Below, one piece after another: positions 15,760-20,597 of a stretch of 21,996 nt of DNA. This DNA comes from Nitrososphaerota archaeon. Lineage in GTDB: Archaea > Thermoproteota > Nitrososphaeria > Nitrososphaerales > Nitrosopumilaceae. The translations under genes and the position numbers were made by a program. The notes under the pieces were generated by a model that was not told where the DNA came from, did not search any database, and saw only the letters and a list, made by a program, of their open reading frames with translations. The stretch lies in the NCBI GenBank assembly GCA_028867395.1, contig JAGWGO010000005.1, forward strand, positions 1-21,996. The letters run 5' to 3'. The first letter of the stretch is position 1. Each line of letters opens with the position of its first letter.

Positions 15760-15810
15760 ATGACAGAATCAGAACATGATGAAAAAGAAGACATGCTTAA
15801 TCCCTTTTGA
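15760..15810 (+). CDS. Possible leaderless 16-residue acidic peptide
   Basis: ATG to TGA encodes MTESEHDEKEDMLNPF, a strongly acidic peptide. A TATA-like TAATTATATT (15729-15738) is centred 26 nt before the ATG, the same geometry as established leaderless genes here, and A- and T-tracts follow directly after the stop. So the unit looks like promoter, short ORF, terminator. An ORF this short can arise by chance, and the promoter might instead serve a non-coding RNA or the tRNA further on. No homologue is known to me. Confidence 0.3.
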   Translation: MTESEHDEKEDMLNPF

Positions 15811-15884
15811 AAAAAAATTAATTTTTGAAGCGTGCAAGTCTTCAAGCTACATTTAATTGCATGTGGAAATTAGGCGTAACTTAT

Positions 15885-15977
15885 GCCGGGGTAGCTCAGC
15901 CTGGCCTAGAGTGCCAGTCCACATAAAGGGTAATACTCATAATCTGGAGGTCGTGGGTTCGAAACCCACCCCCGGTA
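15885..15977 (+). tRNA. tRNA with CAT anticodon (probably elongator Met) containing a 17-nt intron
   Basis: The cloverleaf is complete. Acceptor GCCGGGG (15885-15891) pairs with CCCCGGT (15970-15976) with a G-U first pair; U8 and A9 follow. D arm GCTC/GAGT (loop with GG); T arm GTGGG-TTCGAAA-CCCAC; discriminator A at 15977; no encoded CCA. The anticodon loop is CTCATAA (15936-15942). The anticodon stem becomes perfect, CCAGA/TCTGG, if 15918-15934 is removed as an intron between positions 30 and 31, leaving a 76-nt tRNA. I could not find a clean bulge-helix-bulge at these borders, so they are approximate. Met elongator is preferred over initiator (no GGG/CCC stem); tRNA-Ile2 with modified C34 is an alternative. 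Confidence 0.85.
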
Positions 15978-15982
15978 TACAC

Positions 15983-15990
15983 TTTTTTTT
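15983..15990 (+). terminator. T-tract terminator of the tRNA
   Basis: Eight consecutive T residues begin 6 nt after the tRNA 3' end, a typical archaeal terminator. The following stretch to 16078 shows no further feature. Confidence 0.65.
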
Positions 15991-16078
15991 AAATTTCAGA
16001 TTCTAACTAAGAATTGTAATGATCAAACAAGAGTTGAATTTTTCCGTAGAAGAAATTATCTAGATACTGGATAAGATT

Positions 16079-16303
16079 TTAAATCATGTGGAAGGTGCGA
16101 ACAAGTCCCATGCCCAGAGAAATGCTTGTTCCTCTTTCAAATTCCGAACCGACCTTGTTGGAGTCAATTTTTTCATGCTGTCTGAATCCTCCATGCAAAA
16201 ATGCCAAGATCTCGTCTGTCTCAAGCCACCTTGTCCAGCTATTTTTGACTGGCTCGTGTTTTGACATGAGAAAGATATGCGCAGAATCGTATTTAGCATC
16301 CAA
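16079..16303 (-). CDS. Small hypothetical protein, 74 aa
   Basis: I do not recognise the family. The frame uses AGA/AGG arginine and the general codon pattern of neighbouring genes, whereas the overlapping plus-strand frame looks like a shadow. The sequence is soluble and mixed in charge, with SWTRWLETDEILAFLHGGF in the middle, RQHEKIDSNKVGSEFERG and a hydrophobic end SISLGMGLVRTFHMI. The start is TTG at 16303, with a TATA-like TTTTTACA (minus strand, about 16326-16333) about 27 nt upstream, as for other leaderless genes here. Two tryptophans close together and well-spaced hydrophobic residues argue for a folded protein. Existence is likely but unproven. Confidence 0.5.
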   Translation of the reverse strand: MDAKYDSAHIFLMSKHEPVKNSWTRWLETDEILAFLHGGFRQHEKIDSNKVGSEFERGTSISLGMGLVRTFHMI

Positions 16304-16398
16304 GTCAAATTTTCAAGTGTAAAAATCAGTCCTGAAAACGAGTTTAGGTGTTAAATACAAGATATGCAACCCGTTCATGAGAGAGCAGGTAGCAAACC

Positions 16399-16418
16399 CA
16401 TTATCAGAATTGATAATC
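16399..16418. promoter_or_regulatory. Palindromic operator candidate, copy 1
   Basis: CATTATC-AGAATT-GATAATC, a 7-6-7 inverted repeat matching GATTATC-N6-GATAATC at 13 of 14 positions. Its centre (16408.5) is 51.5 nt before the ATG at 16460. A TATA-like CATATCTT (16430-16437) lies between them. Confidence 0.7.
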
Positions 16419-16459
16419 GTGACTTTCCTCATATCTTTGTAAAGCCATTCATTTGCTGT

Positions 16460-16840
16460 ATGTCAATATCAAAACGACTGGAGTACAGGTTTGCCTCCGA
16501 GCTCTCGCTTGTGGCAGGGTCCATCATATTTATCGCGTCCCTCTTCTCATTTCAACACCTCACATTTTTTCCCGACATGAGATGGATGATAGGAACCCAA
16601 CTTTTAGGTCATCTCTTTATCACGACAGTAGTAGGACTTGTAAGCGGAGTTGTAGTAATAATAAGTTCGATTCTGATTTACGAACAACCTCAGCACATCA
16701 GAAAGCTAGGTGTATTGATCTGGATCTTTTCTGGCCTTAGTTTTTTTGGAAGTGGTGGTTTCATAATTGGTGGGATATTGGGAGTAATCGGTGGATTTCT
16801 TGCAGTAACAAAGGGAATTACTTTTTTTGGCGCAAAATAG
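16460..16840 (+). CDS. Small multi-pass membrane protein of unknown function
   Basis: A hydrophobic protein of 126 aa with about four membrane segments: residues 14-31, 48-73, 82-98 and a glycine-rich 100-117 (SGGFIIGGILGVIGGFLAV). The N-terminus MSISKRLEYRF is basic and cytoplasmic in likely topology. No catalytic motif is seen. I chose ATG 16460 instead of the longer frame from 16364 because the extra 32 residues are not membrane-like, the shared palindrome (16399-16418) would fall inside that extension, and a TATA-like CATATCTT is 26 nt before 16460. It ends 2 nt from the stop of the convergent UspA gene. The shared operator suggests coregulation with the stress/redox genes downstream. Confidence 0.65.
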   Translation: MSISKRLEYRFASELSLVAGSIIFIASLFSFQHLTFFPDMRWMIGTQLLGHLFITTVVGLVSGVVVIISSILIYEQPQHIRKLGVLIWIFSGLSFFGSGGFIIGGILGVIGGFLAVTKGITFFGAK

Positions 16841-16842
16841 AG

Positions 16843-17268
16843 CTATTTGACTACAAGCACCGGAACTTTGGACCTATGTACGACGTTGTTTGCAACAGAA
16901 CCTAGAAACGCTTCTTTTACTGCACCCATCCCTCTTGAGCCCATCACTATAATGTCAAACTTCTTGTATGACGCAAATTCTGTTATCTCCCACGCCTCAT
17001 TGCCGTACATTATCTTCTCGTAAAAGACTATACCGTTCTGAGCAGCAAGGGTCTTGGCCTTGAGCATGAATTTTTTTACCTCCTTTTCACTTTCTTTTCT
17101 AAGAGAGGTAAGCACACGTCCCAAGTTTACAGTATAAAGTGGTATTACGCACAGTCCGGTAATTGTTGCGTTGCATTGTCTGGCAAGATATATTGCTTCA
17201 GTCAGTCCCTTGAAAGAGTTTTTTGACCCGTCAAGGGGCACTAGAATTTTTTTAATTTGTTGTTTCAT
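16843..17268 (-). CDS. Universal stress protein, UspA family (first of three)
   Basis: A single-domain UspA protein of 141 aa. The N-terminal strand and loop KKILVPLDGSKNS supply the nucleotide-binding Asp (D13), and the ATP-binding motif G-2x-G-9x-G-S/T is intact as G110, G113, G123, S124 (GSRGMGAVKEAFLGS). It ends with the usual VPVLVVK strand. It is therefore expected to be the ATP-binding type. It is divergent from the second UspA gene across a 151-bp gap. A clear TATA box at the usual distance from its ATG is not obvious. What signal it handles is unknown. Confidence 0.93.
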   Translation of the reverse strand: MKQQIKKILVPLDGSKNSFKGLTEAIYLARQCNATITGLCVIPLYTVNLGRVLTSLRKESEKEVKKFMLKAKTLAAQNGIVFYEKIMYGNEAWEITEFASYKKFDIIVMGSRGMGAVKEAFLGSVANNVVHRSKVPVLVVK

Positions 17269-17419
17269 TGTTGGTTATACATCCTTCCTTGTCTTCTTGT
17301 AACTCTTTTGATATAGTTCATAATTATCCTTTCTGGTTGCACCGCTTAAAAACCCGACACTAGTTATCAAAAATGAAATTTGGAAATCTCTTTAAATGAA
17401 CTATTGCCAATTCTCAAAT
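17269..17419. promoter_or_regulatory. Divergent promoter region between two UspA genes
   Basis: For the plus gene, TTTAAAT (17391-17397) is centred 26 nt before ATG 17420. Upstream of it, AGTTATC-AAAAAT-GAAATTT (17362-17381) is a weak relative (9 of 14 matches) of the palindrome found at the neighbouring promoters, with its centre 48.5 nt before the ATG. Toward the minus gene a looser GATATAG...AATTATC (17310-17328) is centred about 51 nt from ATG 17268. I would not call either weak copy a site on sequence alone. Confidence 0.35.
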
Positions 17420-17845
17420 ATGTTTGAGCATATCATGGTTCCGTATGACAAGTCAGAGCCTGCCAATAAGGCGCTTGAATTTGCAATTGACTTGGCAAAA
17501 AAATACAGTTCAAAGATAAGCGTCGTTACATATGTACCGTCACATCTCGATTATTCCCAAGAAGGTGCATCGTACGTTGAGACCATACAAATCATAAAAA
17601 AAACCGCTACCTACTCGCTTGCTAAACTTGAACCCAAGTTGCAACAACTTGGAATTCCGTATGAGCTCAAGGTAGTCGAGGGAATATCAATCACTGAAAC
17701 TCTTGTATCGTATGCTGATATGCACCATGTGGATGTCATAGTTATGGGATCGCGCGGCCTTGGAGGCTTTAAGAAATTGATGCTAGGTAGCGTTGCAAGT
17801 GGGGTCACCCAGCATTCCAAGTGTCCAGTCTTGATAGTAAAGTAA
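17420..17845 (+). CDS. Universal stress protein, UspA family (second of three)
   Basis: 141 aa, beginning MFEHIMVPYDKSEPANKALEF, with the nucleotide-binding motif GSRGLGGFKKLMLGS and final CPVLIVK. It belongs to the ATP-binding UspA type. The in-frame ATG at 17396 would add eight unrelated residues and would overlap the TATA box itself (TTTAAAT, 17391-17397); from that box, initiation falls at about 17420, so the second ATG is the better start and gives the same length as the first UspA. It is followed after 87 bp by the ABC ATPase gene, which has its own operator-like palindrome. Confidence 0.92.
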   Translation: MFEHIMVPYDKSEPANKALEFAIDLAKKYSSKISVVTYVPSHLDYSQEGASYVETIQIIKKTATYSLAKLEPKLQQLGIPYELKVVEGISITETLVSYADMHHVDVIVMGSRGLGGFKKLMLGSVASGVTQHSKCPVLIVK

Positions 17846-17871
17846 GGTAGAAAATTTGCCGATATTTCTTT

Positions 17872-17891
17872 GATTATCAGATTTGATATTC
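17872..17891. promoter_or_regulatory. Palindromic operator candidate, copy 2
   Basis: GATTATC-AGATTT-GATATTC, with one mismatch to GATTATC-N6-GATAATC. Its centre (17881.5) is 51.5 nt before the ABC ATPase ATG at 17933. A TATA-like GATAAATT (17901-17908) lies 10 nt further downstream. The spacer AGATTT is close to the AGAATT of copy 1. Confidence 0.7.
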
Positions 17892-17932
17892 GTATACCTA
17901 GATAAATTGAAGGTTTTTGGTATAATTATCAC

Positions 17933-18700
17933 ATGCCAGGTCAACAGGTAGACAGATCAGAGAATTCAATTTCGACAATTAGAGATACGCCCAAGCCAGA
18001 AGACAGGGTCATAGTACAAGTCAAGAATTTATCAAAAATATACGAGAGTGCTGCTGGAAAGGTAACCGCCTTATCAAACATCAATTTACTAGTCAAAGAA
18101 GGAGAGTTTGTTTCCATTCTAGGACCGTCTGGGTGTGGCAAATCAACATTACTATACATGATAGGGGCGCTTGACAGACCTACAACTGGCAAGGTCTACA
18201 TCAATGGAGTCGATGTCTTTTCACTCAAAGATTCTGAGATTGCCCAAGTTAGAAACAAGATGATTGGTTATGTCTTCCAGTCGTATAATCTCATTAATAG
18301 ATCACCGGTGCTAAAAAACATAGAACTGCCAGAGATCATTGCTGGAATGAATCACGACAATGCAGATTCTCGCGCAATGAAGATAATGAAAGCGCTTGGC
18401 ATAGACAACAAGGCAAGCCAGAAAGCAGTGAACCTTAGCGGTGGCCAGCAGCAAAGAGTTGCAATTGCAAGGGCACTTGCCAACAATCCATCCATAATAC
18501 TTGCTGACGAGCCTACCGGAAATTTGGATACAAAGACTGGCGGTGAAGTATTTGATCTGCTAAAAAAATTATCAAGTAAATTCGGGAGGACTATAATAGT
18601 AGTGACTCACGACCCGGAGCTTGCACAGAGGACAGATAGGTCAGTCTTTCTAAGGGACGGAAAGGTAGAAAGAGAAACATACTACCCGAAGTCTGATTAA
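17933..18700 (+). CDS. ABC transporter ATP-binding protein (LolD/MacB/FtsE-like), no permease nearby
   Basis: A nucleotide-binding subunit that should pair with an FtsX/MacB-type permease. All motifs are intact: Walker A GPSGCGKST (64-72), Q-loop Q116 in FQSYNL, signature LSGGQ (168-172), Walker B IILADE (188-193) with PTGNLDTKTG, and switch H226 in VVTHD. The GNLDTKTG stretch and IYESAAGKVTALSNINL beginning are typical of the LolD/MacB group rather than of nutrient importers. A polar N-terminal extension of about 27 residues precedes the domain. No permease is encoded in the window; the small membrane protein at 16460 is too short to be one. The palindrome 51.5 nt upstream ties it to the cupredoxin and flavoprotein promoters. 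Confidence 0.93.
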   Translation: MPGQQVDRSENSISTIRDTPKPEDRVIVQVKNLSKIYESAAGKVTALSNINLLVKEGEFVSILGPSGCGKSTLLYMIGALDRPTTGKVYINGVDVFSLKDSEIAQVRNKMIGYVFQSYNLINRSPVLKNIELPEIIAGMNHDNADSRAMKIMKALGIDNKASQKAVNLSGGQQQRVAIARALANNPSIILADEPTGNLDTKTGGEVFDLLKKLSSKFGRTIIVVTHDPELAQRTDRSVFLRDGKVERETYYPKSD

Positions 18701-18717
18701 AAAGTCACGGAAATAGA

Positions 18718-19137
18718 TTATTTTACAAGCATTACGGCAACTTTGGATTTGTGCAGGACATAATTTGAGACGCTTCCAAGAAATATCTTCTTAAAGGTAC
18801 CAAGCCCTCTTGCCCCTATCACAATCAGATCAATACTGCGAGTATTGGCGTATTCAAGTATGGAGTGGCCAGGATCACCCTCTAGTATCCTACTGTGGAA
18901 TGGTATCCCATTTTTCTCTGCAAGTTTTTTTGCTTGTATGAGAAATTGTGGTGGGGAATCGCCAAGGTTCTTTTTCTGACGTACGCTCTTTGAGAATGAA
19001 TGAATTACATAAATCGCAGTAAGCGAAGCCTCGTGTTCCTGTGCAAGATGGATGGCCGTCTCCAAGCTTCTCTGCGAGTTTTTGGAACCATCAAGAGGAA
19101 CTAGGATCTCCCTAATTCTTTGTCTTTCCATTTCCAT
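18718..19137 (-). CDS. Universal stress protein, UspA family (third of three)
   Basis: 139 aa with IREILVPLDGSKNSQRSLE at the N-terminus and the ATP-binding motif GARGLGTFKKIFLGS, ending VAVMLVK. The 5' end overlaps the 3' end of the split-barrel flavoprotein gene by 26 nt on the same strand, so the two are translated from one mRNA and probably coupled. A second ATG two codons in (19131) would reduce the overlap slightly. Through this operon it comes under the palindrome at 19656-19675. It converges with the ABC ATPase gene, 17 bp from its stop. Confidence 0.92.
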   Translation of the reverse strand: MEMERQRIREILVPLDGSKNSQRSLETAIHLAQEHEASLTAIYVIHSFSKSVRQKKNLGDSPPQFLIQAKKLAEKNGIPFHSRILEGDPGHSILEYANTRSIDLIVIGARGLGTFKKIFLGSVSNYVLHKSKVAVMLVK

Positions 19138-19615
19138 TTATCCGTCCAAACAATGCAATTGTCTCGCCGTCCTTGTCATGTGCCATGGGCTTGCCCGATT
19201 CTTCCTGAGGGTCTAAGGAGTAAATAACCTTCGGATGGAACATGATAACGTCGGGCTGCTTGTTCTGACTCATGCGCTCAAAAACCTTTGCAGATGTCTT
19301 ACCTGTAACTGAGCGTGAGATCGTATCAGTGATCTTTTTTTTCTTGGCGTCGTCTGTGACAAAACTTACTTTGCCTTTCATTTGAAATCCTTTCAATTTT
19401 TCCTTGTCAAAAACAGCCACACTTACCCAAGGTATGATCTGGAAGTTTCCTTGTGACTTGTGCTTGAAAAAGTCTAGCCAGTATATCATGCCGTCAGCAA
19501 AATAAAATGCAGTTCTTGGGGACATATTGGCCACCCCATTTGGGTCAACCGAGCCTACTACTATGAACTTTTGTTGCTTTAGCATCTGGTGTATCTCCTG
19601 TGGAATTTCGACCAT
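19112..19615 (-). CDS. Pyridoxamine 5'-phosphate oxidase-like split-barrel flavoprotein
   Basis: A 167-aa split-barrel protein of the PNPOx-like superfamily, which binds FMN, F420 or a related cofactor. Signature parts are QKFIVVGSVDPNGVANMSPR at residues about 15-34 and FYFADGMIYWLDFFKHKSQGN, matching the family pattern of cofactor-phosphate-binding strands, followed by VSVAVFDKEKLKGFQMKGKV. The real activity is unknown; true PNPOx is less likely. The ATG at 19615 has a TATA-like block (minus strand, about 19636-19650) centred about 28 nt upstream. It heads an operon with the third UspA, overlapping it by 26 nt, and is divergent from the cupredoxin gene. Confidence 0.82.
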   Translation of the reverse strand: MVEIPQEIHQMLKQQKFIVVGSVDPNGVANMSPRTAFYFADGMIYWLDFFKHKSQGNFQIIPWVSVAVFDKEKLKGFQMKGKVSFVTDDAKKKKITDTISRSVTGKTSAKVFERMSQNKQPDVIMFHPKVIYSLDPQEESGKPMAHDKDGETIALFGRINGNGKTKN

Positions 19616-19655
19616 GTGTTTCTCTACAAACCTTTCAATTAAAAATATACCTTGT

Positions 19656-19675
19656 GATTATCTCTATTGATAATC
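19656..19675. promoter_or_regulatory. Palindromic operator candidate, copy 3, shared by divergent promoters
   Basis: A perfect GATTATC-TCTATT-GATAATC inverted repeat in the middle of a 99-bp divergent gap. Its centre (19665.5) is 50.5 nt from the flavoprotein ATG and 49.5 nt from the cupredoxin ATG, between the two TATA-like boxes (about 19636-19650 for the minus gene, 19684-19692 for the plus gene). Confidence 0.75.
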
Positions 19676-19683
19676 TTCATTTT

Positions 19684-19692
19684 CGTTATATA
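19684..19692 (+). promoter_or_regulatory. TATA box of the cupredoxin gene
   Basis: GTTATATAAG is centred about 26-27 nt before the ATG at 19715, giving a leaderless mRNA. No Shine-Dalgarno precedes the ATG. Confidence 0.6.
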
Positions 19693-19714
19693 AGATAAAT
19701 TACAAATATGCAAT

Positions 19715-20470
19715 ATGAAATCAATTTTTGCACTAGTTGTCACAGTCATTACTCTAGCTGTGCTATGCAACATGGCATATGCACAAGCCGCCTTTGAGAT
19801 ATCAGGAAGCGGGGCGGCAGTAGTAAACGGCAACAATCCAAAGATGTATCAATCCGTATTGAGGATGTCTCTGTCTGATCCGTCAACCATATCAAGTGGA
19901 ACGTTTCTCATATATGGAAACGACGTGTTCTTGCACGCACATGTAGTGCCCCAAGGATGGACCTTTTCATATGATAGCGATGGTTCCTTCCATGGACAAG
20001 GACTAGTTCAAACAAATCAGGGACAGTCTTTTAACATGACACTTGATGGAAGTAGAGTATTTGCAACAAGTGCAAATTCGCTATGGAAGGTAAGTGCTGA
20101 TATGCAGGGTGCAAGCACTGACATGATACTCAACTACTTTGTTACGGGTACGGATCCTCGTCCCACGGTTGACTTGTCCCAAAATGCCACGGTGATAATA
20201 CCCAACGGTAACTCTGCAATTGCAAACCAAGCTTTCTATCTTCCACTAAACCTTGAGATAATGAGGCAGACAACTGTTACCTGGCACAACGAGGACAATA
20301 TTGGACATGTCATACAGAGTCAAGACGGTCATGGAAACTTGGTATCCATGTTCAACAGCGGCATATTACATACAGGAGATACGTTCAGCTACAAGTTTGC
20401 AAAACCTGGAGTGTACTACTATTTTTGCACAATACATCCGTGGAGAACCGGAGTCATTACTGTCTCTTAA
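19715..20470 (+). CDS. Secreted cupredoxin (plastocyanin/amicyanin-like) with N-terminal extra domain
   Basis: An exported blue-copper-type protein. Residues 1-24 are a Sec signal peptide (KSIFALVVTVITLAVLCN, then AYA-Q). Residues about 25-160 form an unrecognised beta-rich domain. Residues about 165-251 are a cupredoxin, with T1 copper ligands H198 (in IGHVIQ), C238 and H241 (in YYFCTIHPW). In amicyanin-like proteins the pattern is CxxHPxM; here the axial position is R244 (HPWRTG), so the usual Met ligand is missing. Such copper proteins replace cytochromes c as electron carriers in ammonia-oxidising archaea. It is divergent from the split-barrel flavoprotein and shares an operator-like palindrome with it. 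Whether it shuttles electrons or handles copper is open. Confidence 0.88.
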   Translation: MKSIFALVVTVITLAVLCNMAYAQAAFEISGSGAAVVNGNNPKMYQSVLRMSLSDPSTISSGTFLIYGNDVFLHAHVVPQGWTFSYDSDGSFHGQGLVQTNQGQSFNMTLDGSRVFATSANSLWKVSADMQGASTDMILNYFVTGTDPRPTVDLSQNATVIIPNGNSAIANQAFYLPLNLEIMRQTTVTWHNEDNIGHVIQSQDGHGNLVSMFNSGILHTGDTFSYKFAKPGVYYYFCTIHPWRTGVITVS

Positions 20471-20597
20471 TTTTTATCAAAATATATTTTTTCAATTTAT
20501 CTCACAGAAGTAATCATTCATCTATTGTGGCTTGAGATGATACCACTATTGAAAATGAAGTAGAGATAATATATGCGATGACCGGCTAAAAATCTCA
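20471..20597 (+). promoter_or_regulatory. Intergenic region: cupredoxin 3' end and AMP phosphorylase promoter
   Basis: A T-rich stretch directly after the cupredoxin stop (TTTTTATC, then ATTTTTTC) probably ends that transcript. A TATA-like GATAATATATG (20565-20575) is centred 28 nt before the ATG at 20598, implying a leaderless mRNA. No copy of the shared palindrome is present here. Confidence 0.5.

Noticed and set aside
16053..16075. ATTATC-N9-GATAAG near the small hypothetical gene as a fourth operator copy
   Set aside because: The spacer is 9 instead of 6, the half-sites are poorer, and it lies at the 3' end of the gene.
16086..16322. Plus-strand 78-aa ORF overlapping the minus-strand hypothetical gene
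   Set aside because: Its composition (many Ser/Pro/Cys) and codon use look like an antisense shadow; the minus frame has a promoter at the right distance and more protein-like sequence.
16364..16459. N-terminal extension of the membrane protein from ATG 16364
   Set aside because: It would include the palindrome in coding sequence, lacks a suitably spaced TATA box and adds a non-membrane segment unlike the rest.
17396..17419. Earlier ATG for the second UspA
   Set aside because: It overlaps the TATA box itself and adds eight residues before the conserved UspA start.
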